Positions 35,406-46,729 are shown, numbered from the stretch's first letter. The stretch: 64,000 nt of DNA from Litsea cubeba (GCA_012931725.1 WHSA01000342.1:287457-351456), one strand, 5' to 3'. Made by a program: numbers and translations. The notes: generated by a model not told the origin, from the sequence alone.

Positions 35406-35633
35406 GGTCGTCTTCTTCCCTTCTTGTTTCTAATTTCTTTTTGCCTTCGCCTTCATCTTTGATTTCTGCTCTGCTGCTCGAGATCTCTCTAGCGAGGACG
35501 ACCATAGTACGAGCCCGGACCTGCTTTTGAGTTGCCCCTTTGTCTCTGTAAGTCGCTTCGCGCCTCTGTCTAGTATTTTCTTGGGGCTTCGCGACCTTTA
35601 GGGTTTAACTTCTGCTGTTACCATTTTTAGACA

Positions 35634-38135
35634 TGGGCACCCCTAGGTTCGATTTAGATACTGAAGAGGGCATAGCCAGATTTAGGGATGCTTTCAGTAT
35701 TCCGGAGGGAGTCCTCCTCAAGCCGGCGGACTCCGTCGACTATGCCACGATGCGCTGGTCGTAGCGGCTGGATGCCGTTCCCTATGATCTCCGTGATCGA
35801 GGGCTGGGTCAGGTTTCCTCTGCACCCCTTGCTTAGGGCTTGTCTCAGTACCTGGTCCATTACCCCCGTGCCAGCTGATGCCCAATGGCTATAAGGTCAT
35901 CATGGGCACGGCGAAGCTGAACGAGATTTTGGGGACCGACCTGGGTGTTCATGATATCGAGGATACCTACGATATCTGCAAGGCCGGGGAAGGGAAATAT
36001 TATCTCCGGGTGAAGCCGCAGCGAAGAGGCTTCGTCCTGGCCTTGGAAGATTCAAGTAAAAATGCCGAAGAAGCTTTCTTCTGTGTGTCGCGGGACAGGG
36101 AGTTCGGCACTGGCGAGAGCAGGAGGCTGATGGTCCTACGTCGCCCCGGGACTGTCCCAAGTAAACACTGCTTCTTTTCTCTTACCTGCTTTGCTTAATT
36201 TTGATGATGCCGAGCTGACACCTTTATTGTCTGTTATGCAGAGGCAGGTGCGAGGCGACGCCGAGCTGCGAGTGAAGGTTGGAGGAGGAACGTTGACGAC
36301 GTCAATAGGGTTGAGAGATACAAGGGGCACGAGACCAGGTCGGCTTGGAAGCTGCTTGGGTATTCGCCGAGGTACCGCGGTCATTACAGGAGGACCGGAG
36401 TAGACGAGGTGGACGAGGCGCACCCTGATCGTCCTATCGTCTCCGTTGCCGTGCCTGCCGGGATCCCTTTGATCGATCCTGCTGCGAGCCGAGCTGCGTC
36501 TGGTGCCGAGGCGTCCACTTCTAGTTCGGAGCCACTGAACTTGACGCAGATTGTGGACGCTTATTCTTCCGATCGGGAAGAAGACATGGAGGGAAGCTCA
36601 AGGGAGCCAATTGTCAAGGACCTGGCGGCCAAGTTCAGGCAGAGGTCATCATCTTCTGGGGCGCCATCATCTGCCAGTACCCGCGCAGCCTCGGGCTCGG
36701 GGGTGCTGGCGCTTCTTATGCTCCTGCCCCTGCTTCTAGCCGGGGAGTTCGGCGATGCTCGCCGGATCGCTCGAAGGAGGGGTCCCCGCCCCGGAAGAAG
36801 TCCAAGGCGGGGGAGAAGGACTCGGGGGCTGAACAGCCTCCGAAGGGCAAAAACCCTGCGCGGGCCCCGGGAGTCAAGGCTCCAACTGAAAAGAGTGCAC
36901 CAGCTGAGAAGAGTGCACCAGCCAGCAAGCCGACCGGTGGGGCGACCCGCGAGCTCACCATCTCGGCGGGGCAAGGGTCTGGATCGGCCTCCGGACCCCG
37001 AACTGCCCCAGCGCCATGGAGACCGAGGATGGAGACGCATCCCGGTAAGCCTCTGAATGTCGAGGACCGGCTGATGGGGAACGCTGACGTCATCGGAGCT
37101 CTCGCCAAGGTCTGCGCCCTGCCGCGAGACATGGAGACGCACGAGAGGTTTGACAACGAGAGCCTGATGGTCTCGGCGATCCAGGCCAACCTTCTAGTAA
37201 GTGTTCTCAGCGTTCTTCTTCAAGTAATTTAGCTCGACTGCCCCGGTTTGACCCACTTTTTTCATTTGCAGAACGTGCAGAGGCTCCTGACCGTGGTGGG
37301 TAGGAGTGACAGGAACGCTGCGAGGGTCGCTCAGCTGGAGTCCGAGAGGGATAAGCTGAAGAAGGAGCTGGAAGAGCTAAGGAAGGGAATGGAGGGGCTG
37401 AAGAAGGCGAGCGCTGAAGAGTCTGCTCGGCTGGCGTCGGCTCTGACTGATGTCGCCGAGCTCACGTCGAAAGCTAATCATTTGAAAGGAGAAGTCTGGG
37501 CGAGGAACAAAAGGACCGCTGAGCTGGAGTCGGAGCTGGCCAGATCGAAGGCTGAATCGGCGGCTGAGGGGACGAGGTTGCGCAGGGAGGTGCTGGCCGG
37601 GCGCGCTGAAAGGGAGAAGCTAAAGACGGCGAACGCCGAGCTGGAAAAGGAGAAGGCCTCCCTCCTGTCCGAGGCCCAATCCGCCTTCCAAAAGGGGGTG
37701 GACCATGCAACGGAGTCGTATGAGAAGCAGGTGCAGGAGATCACCTTCATTCTGTTTGAGGAAGGATGCCTGGCCGCACTGAGACGTGCGGGGGTCCCTG
37801 AAGATCACCCTGTCTATCGGGACCTGCCGAAGTACTTGGACCCGGCCCCTGAGCCGAGCCCCGCCCCTGCAGCTGAAAGTGCCCCTGACGAAGCTCCTGC
37901 AGTCGTTCCTGCTTCAGACGACGCTCCAGTTGTTCCGGCCTCCAGCGATGCCCCGGTCGCCAGCGACGCTTCGGCCGTGCTTCAAGGTGAGGCCTCTTCT
38001 GCCCCTGCTTCGACTGAGGTACCGGTTGAAGCCCCTTCTGCCAGCGACGCTCCAAGCAAGGTCACGGTTTTGGCCGAAGCCACTGGTCCAGCAAATGTGG
38101 TGATCGACCTGGTGGAGTCGCCGAAACCACAGTAA
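35634..38135 (+). pseudogene. Antisense additional ORF of Tat element (Transposase_28 / 'putative gypsy-type transposon' family plus coiled coil)
   Basis: It lies opposite to gag-pol. Exon 1 (35634-36160) starts MGTPRFDLDTEEGIARF and contains FPMISVIEGWVRFPLHPLLR and QLMPNGYKVIMGTAKLNEIL, typical of the plant Transposase_28 family, a DNA- or RNA-binding role being only a guess. Introns fit GT..AG at 36161-36241 and 37197-37271. Exon 2 carries an Arg-rich part, Ser/Pro linkers and NVEDRLMGNADVIGALAKV. Exon 3 (37272-38135) is a long Glu/Lys/Ala coiled coil (about residues 15-160 of the exon) and an Ala/Pro/Ser tail ending DLVESPKPQ. Frame breaks: near 35755-35770, near 35870 (extra C before CAGCTGATGCC) and near 36700. 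Such antisense ORFs are known in Tat elements; the function is unknown. Confidence 0.75.
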
Positions 38136-39475
38136 CCTTGCTCCTTTTTATTCCCTTGGCTTTTTATATGTAATGCTTCTTCAGCCCTGTAACACTTCTT
38201 GTTATTAATGAGAAACGGGCTCCTTTACTTGCATTTTCTCTCTTTTGCTTCTGGATTGTGATATTGAATGGTATTGAATGCCTTTACTGTGACGCGTGAC
38301 CCTTGAGATAGAGAGAGGCAAACGGTCTTCATAGCTGTCTGTGTCGATTCTCCGTATTCTGAGACCATAAATAGCAATAAGCATGGTGATACGGCCGATG
38401 AGGGAAACGGGCAGACGTCTCCACGTGGCGCCATAGGAATCGCTGGTCAACAGACAGGAAGGCGTGCGTCCCATGTAACGCATGGGAGACTTCGCCCTTT
38501 AACTTCCTTTGGAGATTGAGCCCTTCTTCTTCCTATAAGTAGGGGCAGTAGGCTCGCCATGGGAGAAGAAAAGAAAAGAACTTAGGACAGTTTAATTCAC
38601 AGTTGTAGGAGCCATGTCCAGTGGACGTCTTGGAACCTTTGATCCGGGGGGAACCCCTGCGCCTGTGGACGGCTTTCTCCAAGGGGGGAAGCCCGTCGTG
38701 GTCTGCGCGCCCTCTGAAGGAACTCCCCGTGGACCACGCGCTCTCTGAACGCGGGTTCACGGCCAACCGTCCCTGGTCCGGTTGCAGGGGAGCCTTCTGC
38801 AACTGTGGGATGGTGGCGCCCTCTGCATCTGGTACAGTCTTGCGAGACCGCCGGACGCGGGGTGGGATTGTGGCCCCGCTGGACCTGGGGGTTCTTCTTC
38901 AAATCTTGGTCTCACTGACCGGAGGGTGTTGAAGAGCTCAGCGAGGTCCAGGGCCTCCGAACTGGAGGGGCTCTGCAATCGCTTTGGTCTGACCAACCAA
39001 AGCGTATTGTAGAGCTCGGTGAAATTCAGGATCCCTCAGAACCTCCAGGCAACGAACCGGCGTCTTCGAGCCTGCAGCCTGAAGAGTCGGTGAAGATCAG
39101 AGTCTCCCAGTCTTTCGCCTTATTTTCTGTTTTTAGAGGACTACGATCCTCCTTTCTGTATTTTGTTTTCTGTTCTGTAACTCTTGTAATGAAGCAGTTT
39201 ACAATGAATAAAAAGGAAGAATTTTGCGATCACTTGAACTGTGTACAGTGCTTTTGCATTCTCTTTTACTTCCCCTGCACTGTCTTGGAATATTTGTGTC
39301 TTTGTGCTGCCTTTTTGTGCTTCAGTGCTTGCACAGTTCTTTCTTTCTTAAAAACTGACCTTGGCCGAAATGGCTGGTTCTTGGCCGAAACGAACTGCCT
39401 TGCGCCGAGGTGGATCCATAATTCCGCTGATTTCGGCTACGTGAGCATGAGTTCGGCAACGGTCTTTGAGGGGTG
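38136..39475. other. Gypsy-Tat untranslated region; possible second antisense transcription unit
   Basis: Between the antisense ORF and the tandem repeats. On the + strand, CTTCCTATAAGTAGGGG at ~38530 looks like another TATA box, followed by ATG at 38613 opening a 42-codon frame (MSSGRLGTFDPGGTPAPVDG). Downstream frames at 38621-38932 and 38940-39120 are longer but unsupported. Nothing here matches a known domain. Confidence 0.35.
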
Positions 39476-39935
39476 TATAAACCCGGACTTTAGGAATTCG
39501 GCCGAGTGTTTGAACTCGAGGCCTTTTCCAGGGAGTTAGACCCTTGAGGTGGGGTAAAACCCGGACTTTAGGAATTGGCCGAGTGTTCGAACTCGAGGCC
39601 TTTTCCAGGGCGTTGGACCCTTGGAGTGGGGTAAAACCCGGACTTTAGGAATTGGCCGAGTGTTCGAACTCGAGGCCTTTTCCAGGGCGTTGGACCCTTG
39701 GAGAGGGGTAAAACCCGGACTTTAGGAATTCGGCCGAGTGTTCGAACTCGAGGCCTCTTCCAGGGCGTTGGACCCTTGAGGTGGGGTAAAACCCGGACTT
39801 TAGGAATTGGCCGAGTGTTCGAACTCGAGGCCTTTTCCAGGGCGTTGGACCCTTGGAGAGGGGTAAAACCCGGACTTTAGGAATTGGCCGAGTGTTCGAA
39901 CTCGAGGCCTTTTCCAGGGCGTTGGACCCTTGGAG
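39476..39935. repeat. Six-copy ~78-bp tandem repeat in Gypsy-Tat 3' untranslated region
   Basis: ACCCGGACTTTAGGAATT recurs at about 39484, 39559, 39637, 39714, 39791 and 39869. Units contain GGCCGAGTGTTCGAACTCGAGG and differ mainly at the GGAGTGGGG / GGAGAGGGG joint and one optional C. Frames through it are shadows. Confidence 0.92.
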
Positions 39936-40016
39936 CTGCCGTAGTCAGTCAAAGAGAGATGACAGATTGATGATAGGGTGGAAGCTGCTTTCATTGATTC
40001 TGGATTCATTACATCT

Positions 40017-41462
40017 TTAGAAATAGAATTTCTTTAGGTGGGATGCATTCCACGGTCTCGGCAGTGGCTTGCCTCCTAAGTCTTCGAGCTTGTAGGCTGA
40101 TTTTCCTGCCAGTGAGACTACCCTGAACGGGCCATGCCAGTTCGGGGCCAGCTTCCCTTCGTTTGGGTCTTTGTCAGCTGGCAGGGTCTTCTTTAGAACC
40201 AGCTCTCCCACGGAGAATCTTCCTTCTCTGACGTTTTGATTGTATGCCCTGGCTAACTGCTGCTGATAGTCGGTCAGTCGCAGGGCTGCTGCTTCTCGGC
40301 ATTCGTCTACCAGCTCCAGCTCCATTGCCAGATTCGTCTCATTTCGGCCTTGGTCGACCAGCTCTGTCCTCAGGGTAGGAAGGCCAATTTCTAAAGGAAT
40401 GACCGCCTCCATCCCGTAGGCCAGAGAGAAAGGTGTTGCCGAGGTGGACCTCCTTGGAGTTGTTCTGTATGCCCATAGCACGCTCGGAAGCTCCTCTGTC
40501 CATCTTCCCTTTGCCTTGTCCAGTCGCTTCTTCAGGCCGTCCAGGATCACTTTGTTAGAAATTTTGGCCTGGCCATTACTCTGCGGATATGCCGGAGTGG
40601 AGTAATGGTTTCTGATACCGTGTTCTTGGCAGAAGTCTCTGAAGGACCTGGAGTCGAACTGAGTCCCGTTGTCCGAAATCAGGGTCCTGGGGATGCCGAA
40701 CCTCGTTAGGATGTTTTTCCAAACGAAGTTCCTGGAGTCCCGGTCCGTGATTGAGGACAACGGTTCAGCCTCAATCCATTTTGTAAAGTAGTCAGTAGCA
40801 ACTATCAGCCATCTCTTGTACCCTGGAGCTCGGTGAAGAGGCCCCACAATGTCCAGGCCCCATTGAGCGAAGGGCCATGGACTAGAGAGGGGACTCAGAT
40901 CTTGCACTGGCTGATGGAGAGAGTGGGAGAACTTCTGGCACTTCTCGCATTTCCTGGCGTACACCTGCGCGTCTTTCTGCATGTAGGGCCACCAGTAACC
41001 CTGGCTTATTGCTCTGTAGGCCAGTGATCGACCTCCTATGTGACTGCCGTAGATTTCTTCGTGGATCTCATACAGGAAGTCGTCCACTTTGCTCGGATGG
41101 ACGCACTGGAGGTATGGACCTGTGAAGGATTTCCTGTAGAGTTTGCCTTCGGGAGAAAGCCAGAATCGAGCTGCCTTGAGTCTGACCCTGTGGGCTTCAG
41201 TCTTGTCCTCAGGGAGCTGGTCATCCTTCAGGTAGGCGACGATTGGATCCATCCAGCTTGGGCCGAGGTCAGCACAGAGGACAAGCCGAGATGAATGGAT
41301 TTCTAAGCTTGACCTTGACACTGACCCAACCTCGATGGTCCTTTTCTTCCCTGCTTCGACGGCAGAGGCCAGGTTCGCAAGCGCATCTGCGTGCGTGTTG
41401 ATATCTCGGGATATTTGCCCTGACCTTAGCTTTCTGAAAATGAGACAGCAGTTTTTTCGCAA
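40017..41462 (-). pseudogene. Gypsy-Tat integrase with catalytic Glu replaced
   Basis: It begins with the end of the second RNase H domain (RDINTHADALANLAS). Then come the HHCC zinc domain (HPSKVDDFLYEIHEEIYGSH, CEKCQKF) and the core: LDIVGPL, SDNGTQFDS and SNGQAKISNK. The third acidic residue of the DDE triad (NGQ-A-E in relatives) is Lys here, codon AAA at 40563-40565, one G-to-A change from GAA. The C-terminal part has WHGPFRVVSL and ends LPRPWNASHLKKFYF. The frame is shifted against RT-RNase H near 41430-41460, so the polyprotein is broken there. Confidence 0.88.
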
Positions 41463-43378
41463 GGGCTAATGTAGGCCGCCATCCTGTCGTCCCTGGCCTG
41501 GTAGTCTCCAGCGAGCTGGCTAGTTACCAGTTGAGAATCGCTGAAGATCACCAGGTGCTGGGCTCCGAGGATTTGGGCGCTGTTCAACCCTGCTATCAGC
41601 GCTTCATACTCTGCCTCATTGTTCGTCGCTTTGAAGTCCAGGGTGAAAGCCTGCTCTATGACCAGACCCTCTGGCGATTGGAGGACTATGCCGGCACCAG
41701 CTCTCTTGGAGGTGGATGATCCGTCGACAAAGATCTTCCATGCCGAGGTGGGAGACTGTTCGACCTCAGTCATTTCTGGCTCGTGCCCTGTGCCCCCCAG
41801 TGCCGTGCCGGGCTGGGTCAGAGCTGGATTGGGCGAGACGAACTCAACGATGAAGTCTGCCAGAATCTGGGCTTTGATCGCAGTTCGGGGACGGTACTGT
41901 ATATCATACTGCCCCAGTTCAACTGCCCACTTTGATATTCGCCCTGAAAAGTCAGCCTTCTTGAATATTGAACGGAGTGGATGCTCCGTGATCACCACAA
42001 TGGTGTGGGATTGGAAATAATGGGAGAGCTTGTGGGAGGCACTGACGAGGGCCAACACAAGCTTCTCCAACAAAAGGTATCTGGTCTCGGCATCGAGCAG
42101 GGTCTTGCTTGTATAGTAAATTGGTTTCTGAACTCCCTCGTCCTCTCTGATGAGGACGGAGCTCACTGCGTGATCCAAGACCGCCAGATATAAATACAAA
42201 ACCTCCCCCGGAGTTGGGGTGGAGAGTAAGGGTGGTGACATCAGATAGGTTTTGAGCACGGCCAATGCCTGGTCGCACTCAGGGGTCCACTGGAATTTCA
42301 AATCTTTCTTTAGAAGCTGAAAGAAAGGCCTGCACTTATCTGATGACCGGCTGATGAAGCGATTGAGTGCTGCAGCCATTCCCGTGAGCTTCTGGACTTC
42401 TTTCGTGGTAGAGGGGCTCTGAATGCCCTGGATCGCGGTGATCTGGTCTGGATTAGCCTCTATCCCCCTCCGCGTCACCAAGCTGCCGAGGAACTTGCCA
42501 GAGGCCACGCCGAAGGCGCACTTGGAAGCGTTTAGCTTGAGCTTGTACGCGCGAAGGATGTCGAAGACTTGGCCAAGATCCGCCAGGTGGTCGCCGGAAT
42601 GCACTGATTTGATGACCATGTCGTCGATGTACACCTCTACCGTTCGGCCGAGCTGAGCCTGGAACATCTTCGTCACGAGGCGCTGATAGGTTGCTCCCGC
42701 GTTCTTTAGCCCGAAGGGCATCACCTTATAGCAGTAAGTGCCGCGGGGGGTTATGAATGACGTTTTCTCCTCGTCAGGCTCGTGTAGTGGGATCTGGTGG
42801 TAGCCTCTGTAGGCGTCGAGGAAGCTCATGCGGTCGTGACCAGCGGTGGCGTCGATCAGTTGGTCAATTTTTGGAAGGGGGAAACTATCTTTAGGGCAGG
42901 CCCTATTCAAGTATGTGAAGTCCACGCACACCCTCCATTTACCACTTTTCTTCTTGACCACCACCGTGTTGGCCAGCCAGACCGGGTACTGGACTTCCCG
43001 GATGGCTCCTGCCTTCAGCAGGTTATCGACCTCTTCGACGACCGCATCTGTCTGCTGCAGCCCTGTCCTTCGGGCCCTCTGCACTACTGGTTTGTGGTTG
43101 GGGTCCACATTTAGCTTGTGGCACATGACCTCGGGGTCGACCCCAGGCATCTCACTCGGGCTCCAGGCAAAGACGTCGACGTTCTGCGTCAGGAACCTGG
43201 AGAGCTCGGCTTTCTCTTCGTCTGGCAGCTGGGTGCCAATCAGGAAGAACCTATCTGGGTCTGTCGAGTTCATCCTGACTTCGGCCAGGTCTTCAATGCT
43301 TTTCTTCTCGGGGTCTCGGCCGATTTCATCTAGGCCTTTCTCGAATTCGGCGAGGTTGACGCGCTCTGGCTCCTTCAC
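41426..43378 (-). pseudogene. Gypsy-Tat reverse transcriptase, RNase H and second (archaeal-type) RNase H
   Basis: RT: WLANTVVVKKKSGKWRVCVD, FLDAYRGYHQI, MPFGLKNAGATYQ and active site VYIDDMVIKS (YIDD at 42620-42631). The connection RNase H has YTSKTLLDAETRYLLLEK and SKWAVELGQYDI, with several catalytic positions eroded, as is usual in Tat elements. A second RNase H (from about residue 537) reads WKIFVDGSSTSKRAGAGIVL, NNEAEYEALIAGL and SDSQLV, with D, E and D present. The frame ends in a shift (CEKTAVSFSES). A further frame change separates it from the protease part upstream. Apart from these breaks the RT itself is uninterrupted. Confidence 0.9.
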
Positions 43379-44537
43379 TTACTAGGACCGCGGCCAGCAC
43401 GCACTGCCTGGCCTGCTGCTGATCTCCCTCCACTGTGACTACTTCCATCTTACCCTCCTTGTTCTCGAGGACGAACTTCAGCTTCTGGTGGAGGGAAGAA
43501 GGGACTGCTTCCAACTTATGGAGCCACGTTCTGCCCAAAATGACGTTGTAGGGAGAAGGGTCGTCCACGACTAGGAAGTCGGCCAACACGGAGGCTCCGC
43601 CGACCCGGGTCTCCAAGGTGATCCTACCCTTGGGATAGACTGGCGTGGCGGACAACCCTAGCAGGGGTGCACGGACCTCCGTGAGGTCTGCTTCCGAGAG
43701 GTTCATCTTCTTGAAGCAATCGTAGTAGAGGACCTCGAAAGAGCTGCCGGAGTCGGCGAGGATCCTCTTCACGGTGAAGTCTCTTAGCTTCATTGTGAGG
43801 AGCAGGGGGTTGTTGTGAGGGAGCTGGATTCCCTCTAGATCCTTATCTAAGAACGAGATCGCGGGTCGGTCTCGGCGAGCTCTCTTGGATGCCGGTGCGA
43901 GCTCGGCTTTCATCACCTCCTTCCCATGCGACGCTCGCCTGGCCTCGGCGCGGGCCTGCGAGCCTCCACGAGACGAGGGAGAGGGGACTGAGGACGCCAG
44001 ATGGATCACGTTAATGATCTTCTCGGAATCCTCACTGTCTGGCTCCCGAGCCGCGCTCTGGTGAACTCGGCCCTCGCTGCCGCCGGAATCTTCTGCCTTG
44101 ACAAACTCTGGAATGTGGCCTTCGCTGGCGAGCTTCTCCAGGTACCACTTCAGAGAATTGCAGTCCTCGGTCTTGTGCCCTTTACCTTTGTGGTAGGAGC
44201 AGTAGAGCTTGCTTCGGCTGCCGGTGGTGGGCTCATTCTTCAAGGGCGGAGGCCACTTGAAGAACGGCTTGGTCTTTATCTTGCTCAGGATACGGTATAC
44301 CGGTTCCTTGAAGACGACGTTGACGCTCTGACCGGCGCTGGTGGGAGGTCTGGGCCTCCATGTGCCCCCAGATCGGGACGACGTAGGCCTCGCCGAACTG
44401 GCGGCCCAGGCCTGCTTGGGCTCCTGCTTCTGGAAGGGCTTCCCGCCTCTCTGCCGAGGCTGGCTGCTCTTCTGCTCAGGGCTCCGGTCCTTCGCCCTCT
44501 TCCCGGGCCTGGATTTCATCTTCCTCCCAGGCGACAA
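43326..44537 (-). pseudogene. Gypsy-Tat gag C-terminus and aspartic protease
   Basis: A basic Lys/Gln/Pro-rich linker is followed by a zinc-knuckle-like motif CSYHKGKGHKTEDCNSLKWYLEKL (CX2H..H..C style of Tat elements). The retropepsin region has ILADSGSSFEVLYYDCFKKM, with the catalytic DSG intact, and later NVILGRTWLHKL. The frame is joined to gag by a shift near 44480 and to RT by a shift near 43375. Confidence 0.88.
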
Positions 44538-45771
44538 AGCGCTTAATCCGGGACATTAGCTCTGGCATGGACTCTGGAGGGTCTCCGACCAAGTCCTTTC
44601 GGAGGTCGTGGCCGGGGATCAGGGCATGTTGGAAGGCGTAGATTGCTATCTCTTCCCTGGTGCCCTCGATCTGGCTGTAAACCGCCCAGAATCGTCGGGC
44701 GAACTTGGCGAGGGTCTCACCCTGCTTCATTCTCAGGGCGAGAAGGTCCCCTTCTTTCTTGGGGACGGCGCTGTAAGCTTGGAACTTCTTCAGAAAGGAG
44801 AGCCGGAGCTCCTTCCAACTCGAAACTGACTCCTCTAGCAGGGCGCAGAACCACTTCAGAGGGAGGTCACCCAAACTGGAGGAGAAGATCTTGCAGTTAA
44901 GGTGACCTTCGTTCCCCCAGATGGACATCTTCTGGGAAAAGTGACGGAGGTGAGCGGATGGGTCGGACAGTCCGTCATAGGGGACGAACCGCGGGACGGA
45001 GAACCTTTTGGGCAGGGGGGTGCGCTCGATGTCCCTCGTGAAGGGCGAGGCCCCTAGATCAGTGTGGCCACAGATCTGCTTCTGGTCCCGCACGTCCAGG
45101 TTGCGCTGAAGAGCCAACCTGACGCGTTTGTCAAATTGCTCTTGCTCGACGTCCTTTTCCGGAGTCTGGGCTCGTGACTTTCGCTTGGAGTGGTTCGGGC
45201 TGTGATGGCTATGGTTTCGGCCATCGCGGCTATGATGACTTCGGCTGTTGCTCGAACCTTCGTCATGGATCTGGCTCCGCTTGTGGTCCAGATGGTTTCT
45301 GAGATCTTCGCGAGGAGGTTGGGCTGCCCTGCTGGGGGCGTCCTTCTTCTTTCCCTGAGGATCTAAGACTTGCCTCAACGAGGCAGTCTGCGCTGCTCTC
45401 AGCTGCTGCTGGAGCTCGCGGATCAACCGCTCTTGCTTCTGGAGGAGAGCATTTTGAGCTGCGACATCTCCTCCAGCGGCAGGAGGTTGAACTCGACGCG
45501 TTTCTTCCACGGCAACGGCTTTATCTTTGCGTGGACGCTCATGCCGACGCTCGTCGCGTCGGGGTGGCGTAACCTCGTCTGCTGAGAACGAGGTCTCGAG
45601 TCCTTCTTGGAGGGGGACCTCGACGAAAAGTTGCGAGCCTAAGCGGCCCTCGCCTGCAGATGCGCCATGCACCGTTCGGGAACGCCCTTGAGGAGGGACG
45701 TCCGTCGACGGTGGTGGCAGCTCGAGCGCTGCCCTCAAGGATTCTCCGCCTTTCCTTGCTTTCGGAGGCAT
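44476..45771 (-). CDS. Gypsy-Tat gag
   Basis: It starts MPPKARKGGESLRAALELP at 45771, 52 bp after the primer site. Residues ~100-140 form a Gln/Leu-rich coiled coil (QKQERLIRELQQQLRAAQ), followed by a His/Ser/Arg-rich stretch and then the Retrotrans_gag capsid domain: RFVPYDGLSDPSAHLRHF, NCKIFSSSLGDLPLKWF, SWKELRLSFLKKF and FARRFWAVYSQIEGT. It ends by frameshift or natural stop at 44476 (EGEGPEP), overlapping the protease frame. The capsid domain itself is open and apparently intact. Confidence 0.88.
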   Translation of the reverse strand: MPPKARKGGESLRAALELPPPSTDVPPQGRSRTVHGASAGEGRLGSQLFVEVPLQEGLETSFSADEVTPPRRDERRHERPRKDKAVAVEETRRVQPPAAGGDVAAQNALLQKQERLIRELQQQLRAAQTASLRQVLDPQGKKKDAPSRAAQPPREDLRNHLDHKRSQIHDEGSSNSRSHHSRDGRNHSHHSPNHSKRKSRAQTPEKDVEQEQFDKRVRLALQRNLDVRDQKQICGHTDLGASPFTRDIERTPLPKRFSVPRFVPYDGLSDPSAHLRHFSQKMSIWGNEGHLNCKIFSSSLGDLPLKWFCALLEESVSSWKELRLSFLKKFQAYSAVPKKEGDLLALRMKQGETLAKFARRFWAVYSQIEGTREEIAIYAFQHALIPGHDLRKDLVGDPPESMPELMSRIKRFVAWEEDEIQAREEGEGPEP

Positions 45772-45822
45772 GGCTTCTGAGAGATTGAGGTTGAGAAGGT
45801 TGGGAAGGTTGGGATATTACTT

Positions 45823-45841
45823 TCCCACAGACGGCGCCAAT
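45823..45841 (-). other. Gypsy-Tat primer-binding site
   Basis: ATTGGCGCCGTCTGTGGGA on the - strand directly follows the 5' LTR. GGCGCCGTCTGTGGGAA-like sites are frequent in plant Tat elements; I do not assign the tRNA. Confidence 0.7.
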
Positions 45842-46729
45842 TGTAGGTGCAGAAAATAATGACCCATAATAACTGGGGAGCCTTAGAGGACTTATCCAAC
45901 GTGGTGATGACTGGGTACCGTCCGAAAGCCTGAAAGAGAAGAACACACGGTCAGAGGACCCTGGCCTGGGCGGCGCAAGGCTCTCCGATGCCAAAGTCAG
46001 TGAAGGAACTGGAACAATGGAAGGAGAGGGAGAAGAGAGGCAGAGTAACAGCTCTGTGGATTGAATTGTGCGTACCTTGCATGTGGTATGAAGCTCTATT
46101 TATAGAGGCTTGGGTCGTATCTTCGGAGGATATCTTGGTGTGGGTCCCATGATTCGACTGAGAAGTCATGATGAGCCCACAAAGTAATAAATGCAGTCCA
46201 ATCCAGCCCACTCTGCATTTAATGCTAGTCGGATCAGCCCACGTCGCATTAAATGCGCGTCTTGTTGGGCCAGATTGTGTTGGGCACTTTTGACGGTTGG
46301 GGTACCATCGGATCCGCCCTCGAGCCTTGCCCTGATGTGGCTTCAGCCGCTGGATGCCGCCCTGTCAGTGATCTGGCGAAGATTGTGGACGGCTGGATGT
46401 CGCATCTGTCTTACTAGCTCGCGCCCCTATTCCTCCACGTGCCTGATGACGTGGGGGGTGAGGGGTGCGAGTGGAGGTTCTTTCGTGCTTCGGCTTTCGT
46501 CCCGGCTCCTTCAGCCGAGGTGGAGCTCTCAGTCGAGATGGGCACATGGGGTAGCCGAGCTCGGCGCTAGCGGCCTGGAGCTGTCTGACTTCGGCTGAGG
46601 CCTCTGCCCTGCTAGCCGAGGTGAGTTTGGTGCCACGTGGGTGGCACGCGGATGGCACGTGAGAGTGCTTAGTCCCATCTTATGGCTGTGATTAGCGTAA
46701 TCCTGGAGTTCTGGAAATCTCCCCACACA
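45842..46729 (-). repeat. Gypsy-Tat 5' LTR
   Basis: 888 bp, partner of 34240-35127. Confidence 0.93.
46097..46104 (-). promoter_or_regulatory. TATA box of the Gypsy-Tat 5' LTR
   Basis: CCTCTATAAATAGAGC on the - strand, ~260 bp from the inner LTR edge, in the right orientation to drive gag-pol. Confidence 0.65.

Larger units (their letters stand above)
34240..46729 (-). mobile_element. Complete Ty3/Gypsy retrotransposon, Tat lineage (12.5 kb)
   Basis: Two 888-bp LTRs (34240-35127 and 45842-46729) begin TGTAGGTGCAG and end CCCCACACA, flanked by the exact TSD GTATC (34235-34239 and 46730-46734). On the - strand: primer site, gag, protease, RT, RNase H, a second RNase H and integrase. Between integrase and 3' LTR are a tandem repeat array and a spliced ORF on the opposite strand. 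Dual RNase H and an extra ORF after integrase are hallmarks of the plant Tat lineage. About 15 substitutions separate the LTRs (~1.7%), so insertion is fairly recent, but frameshifts and an integrase mutation make the copy defective. Confidence 0.93.

Noticed and set aside
39476..40009. Frames crossing the 78-bp tandem repeats
   Set aside because: Repeat-driven open frames in an untranslated region of the Gypsy element.
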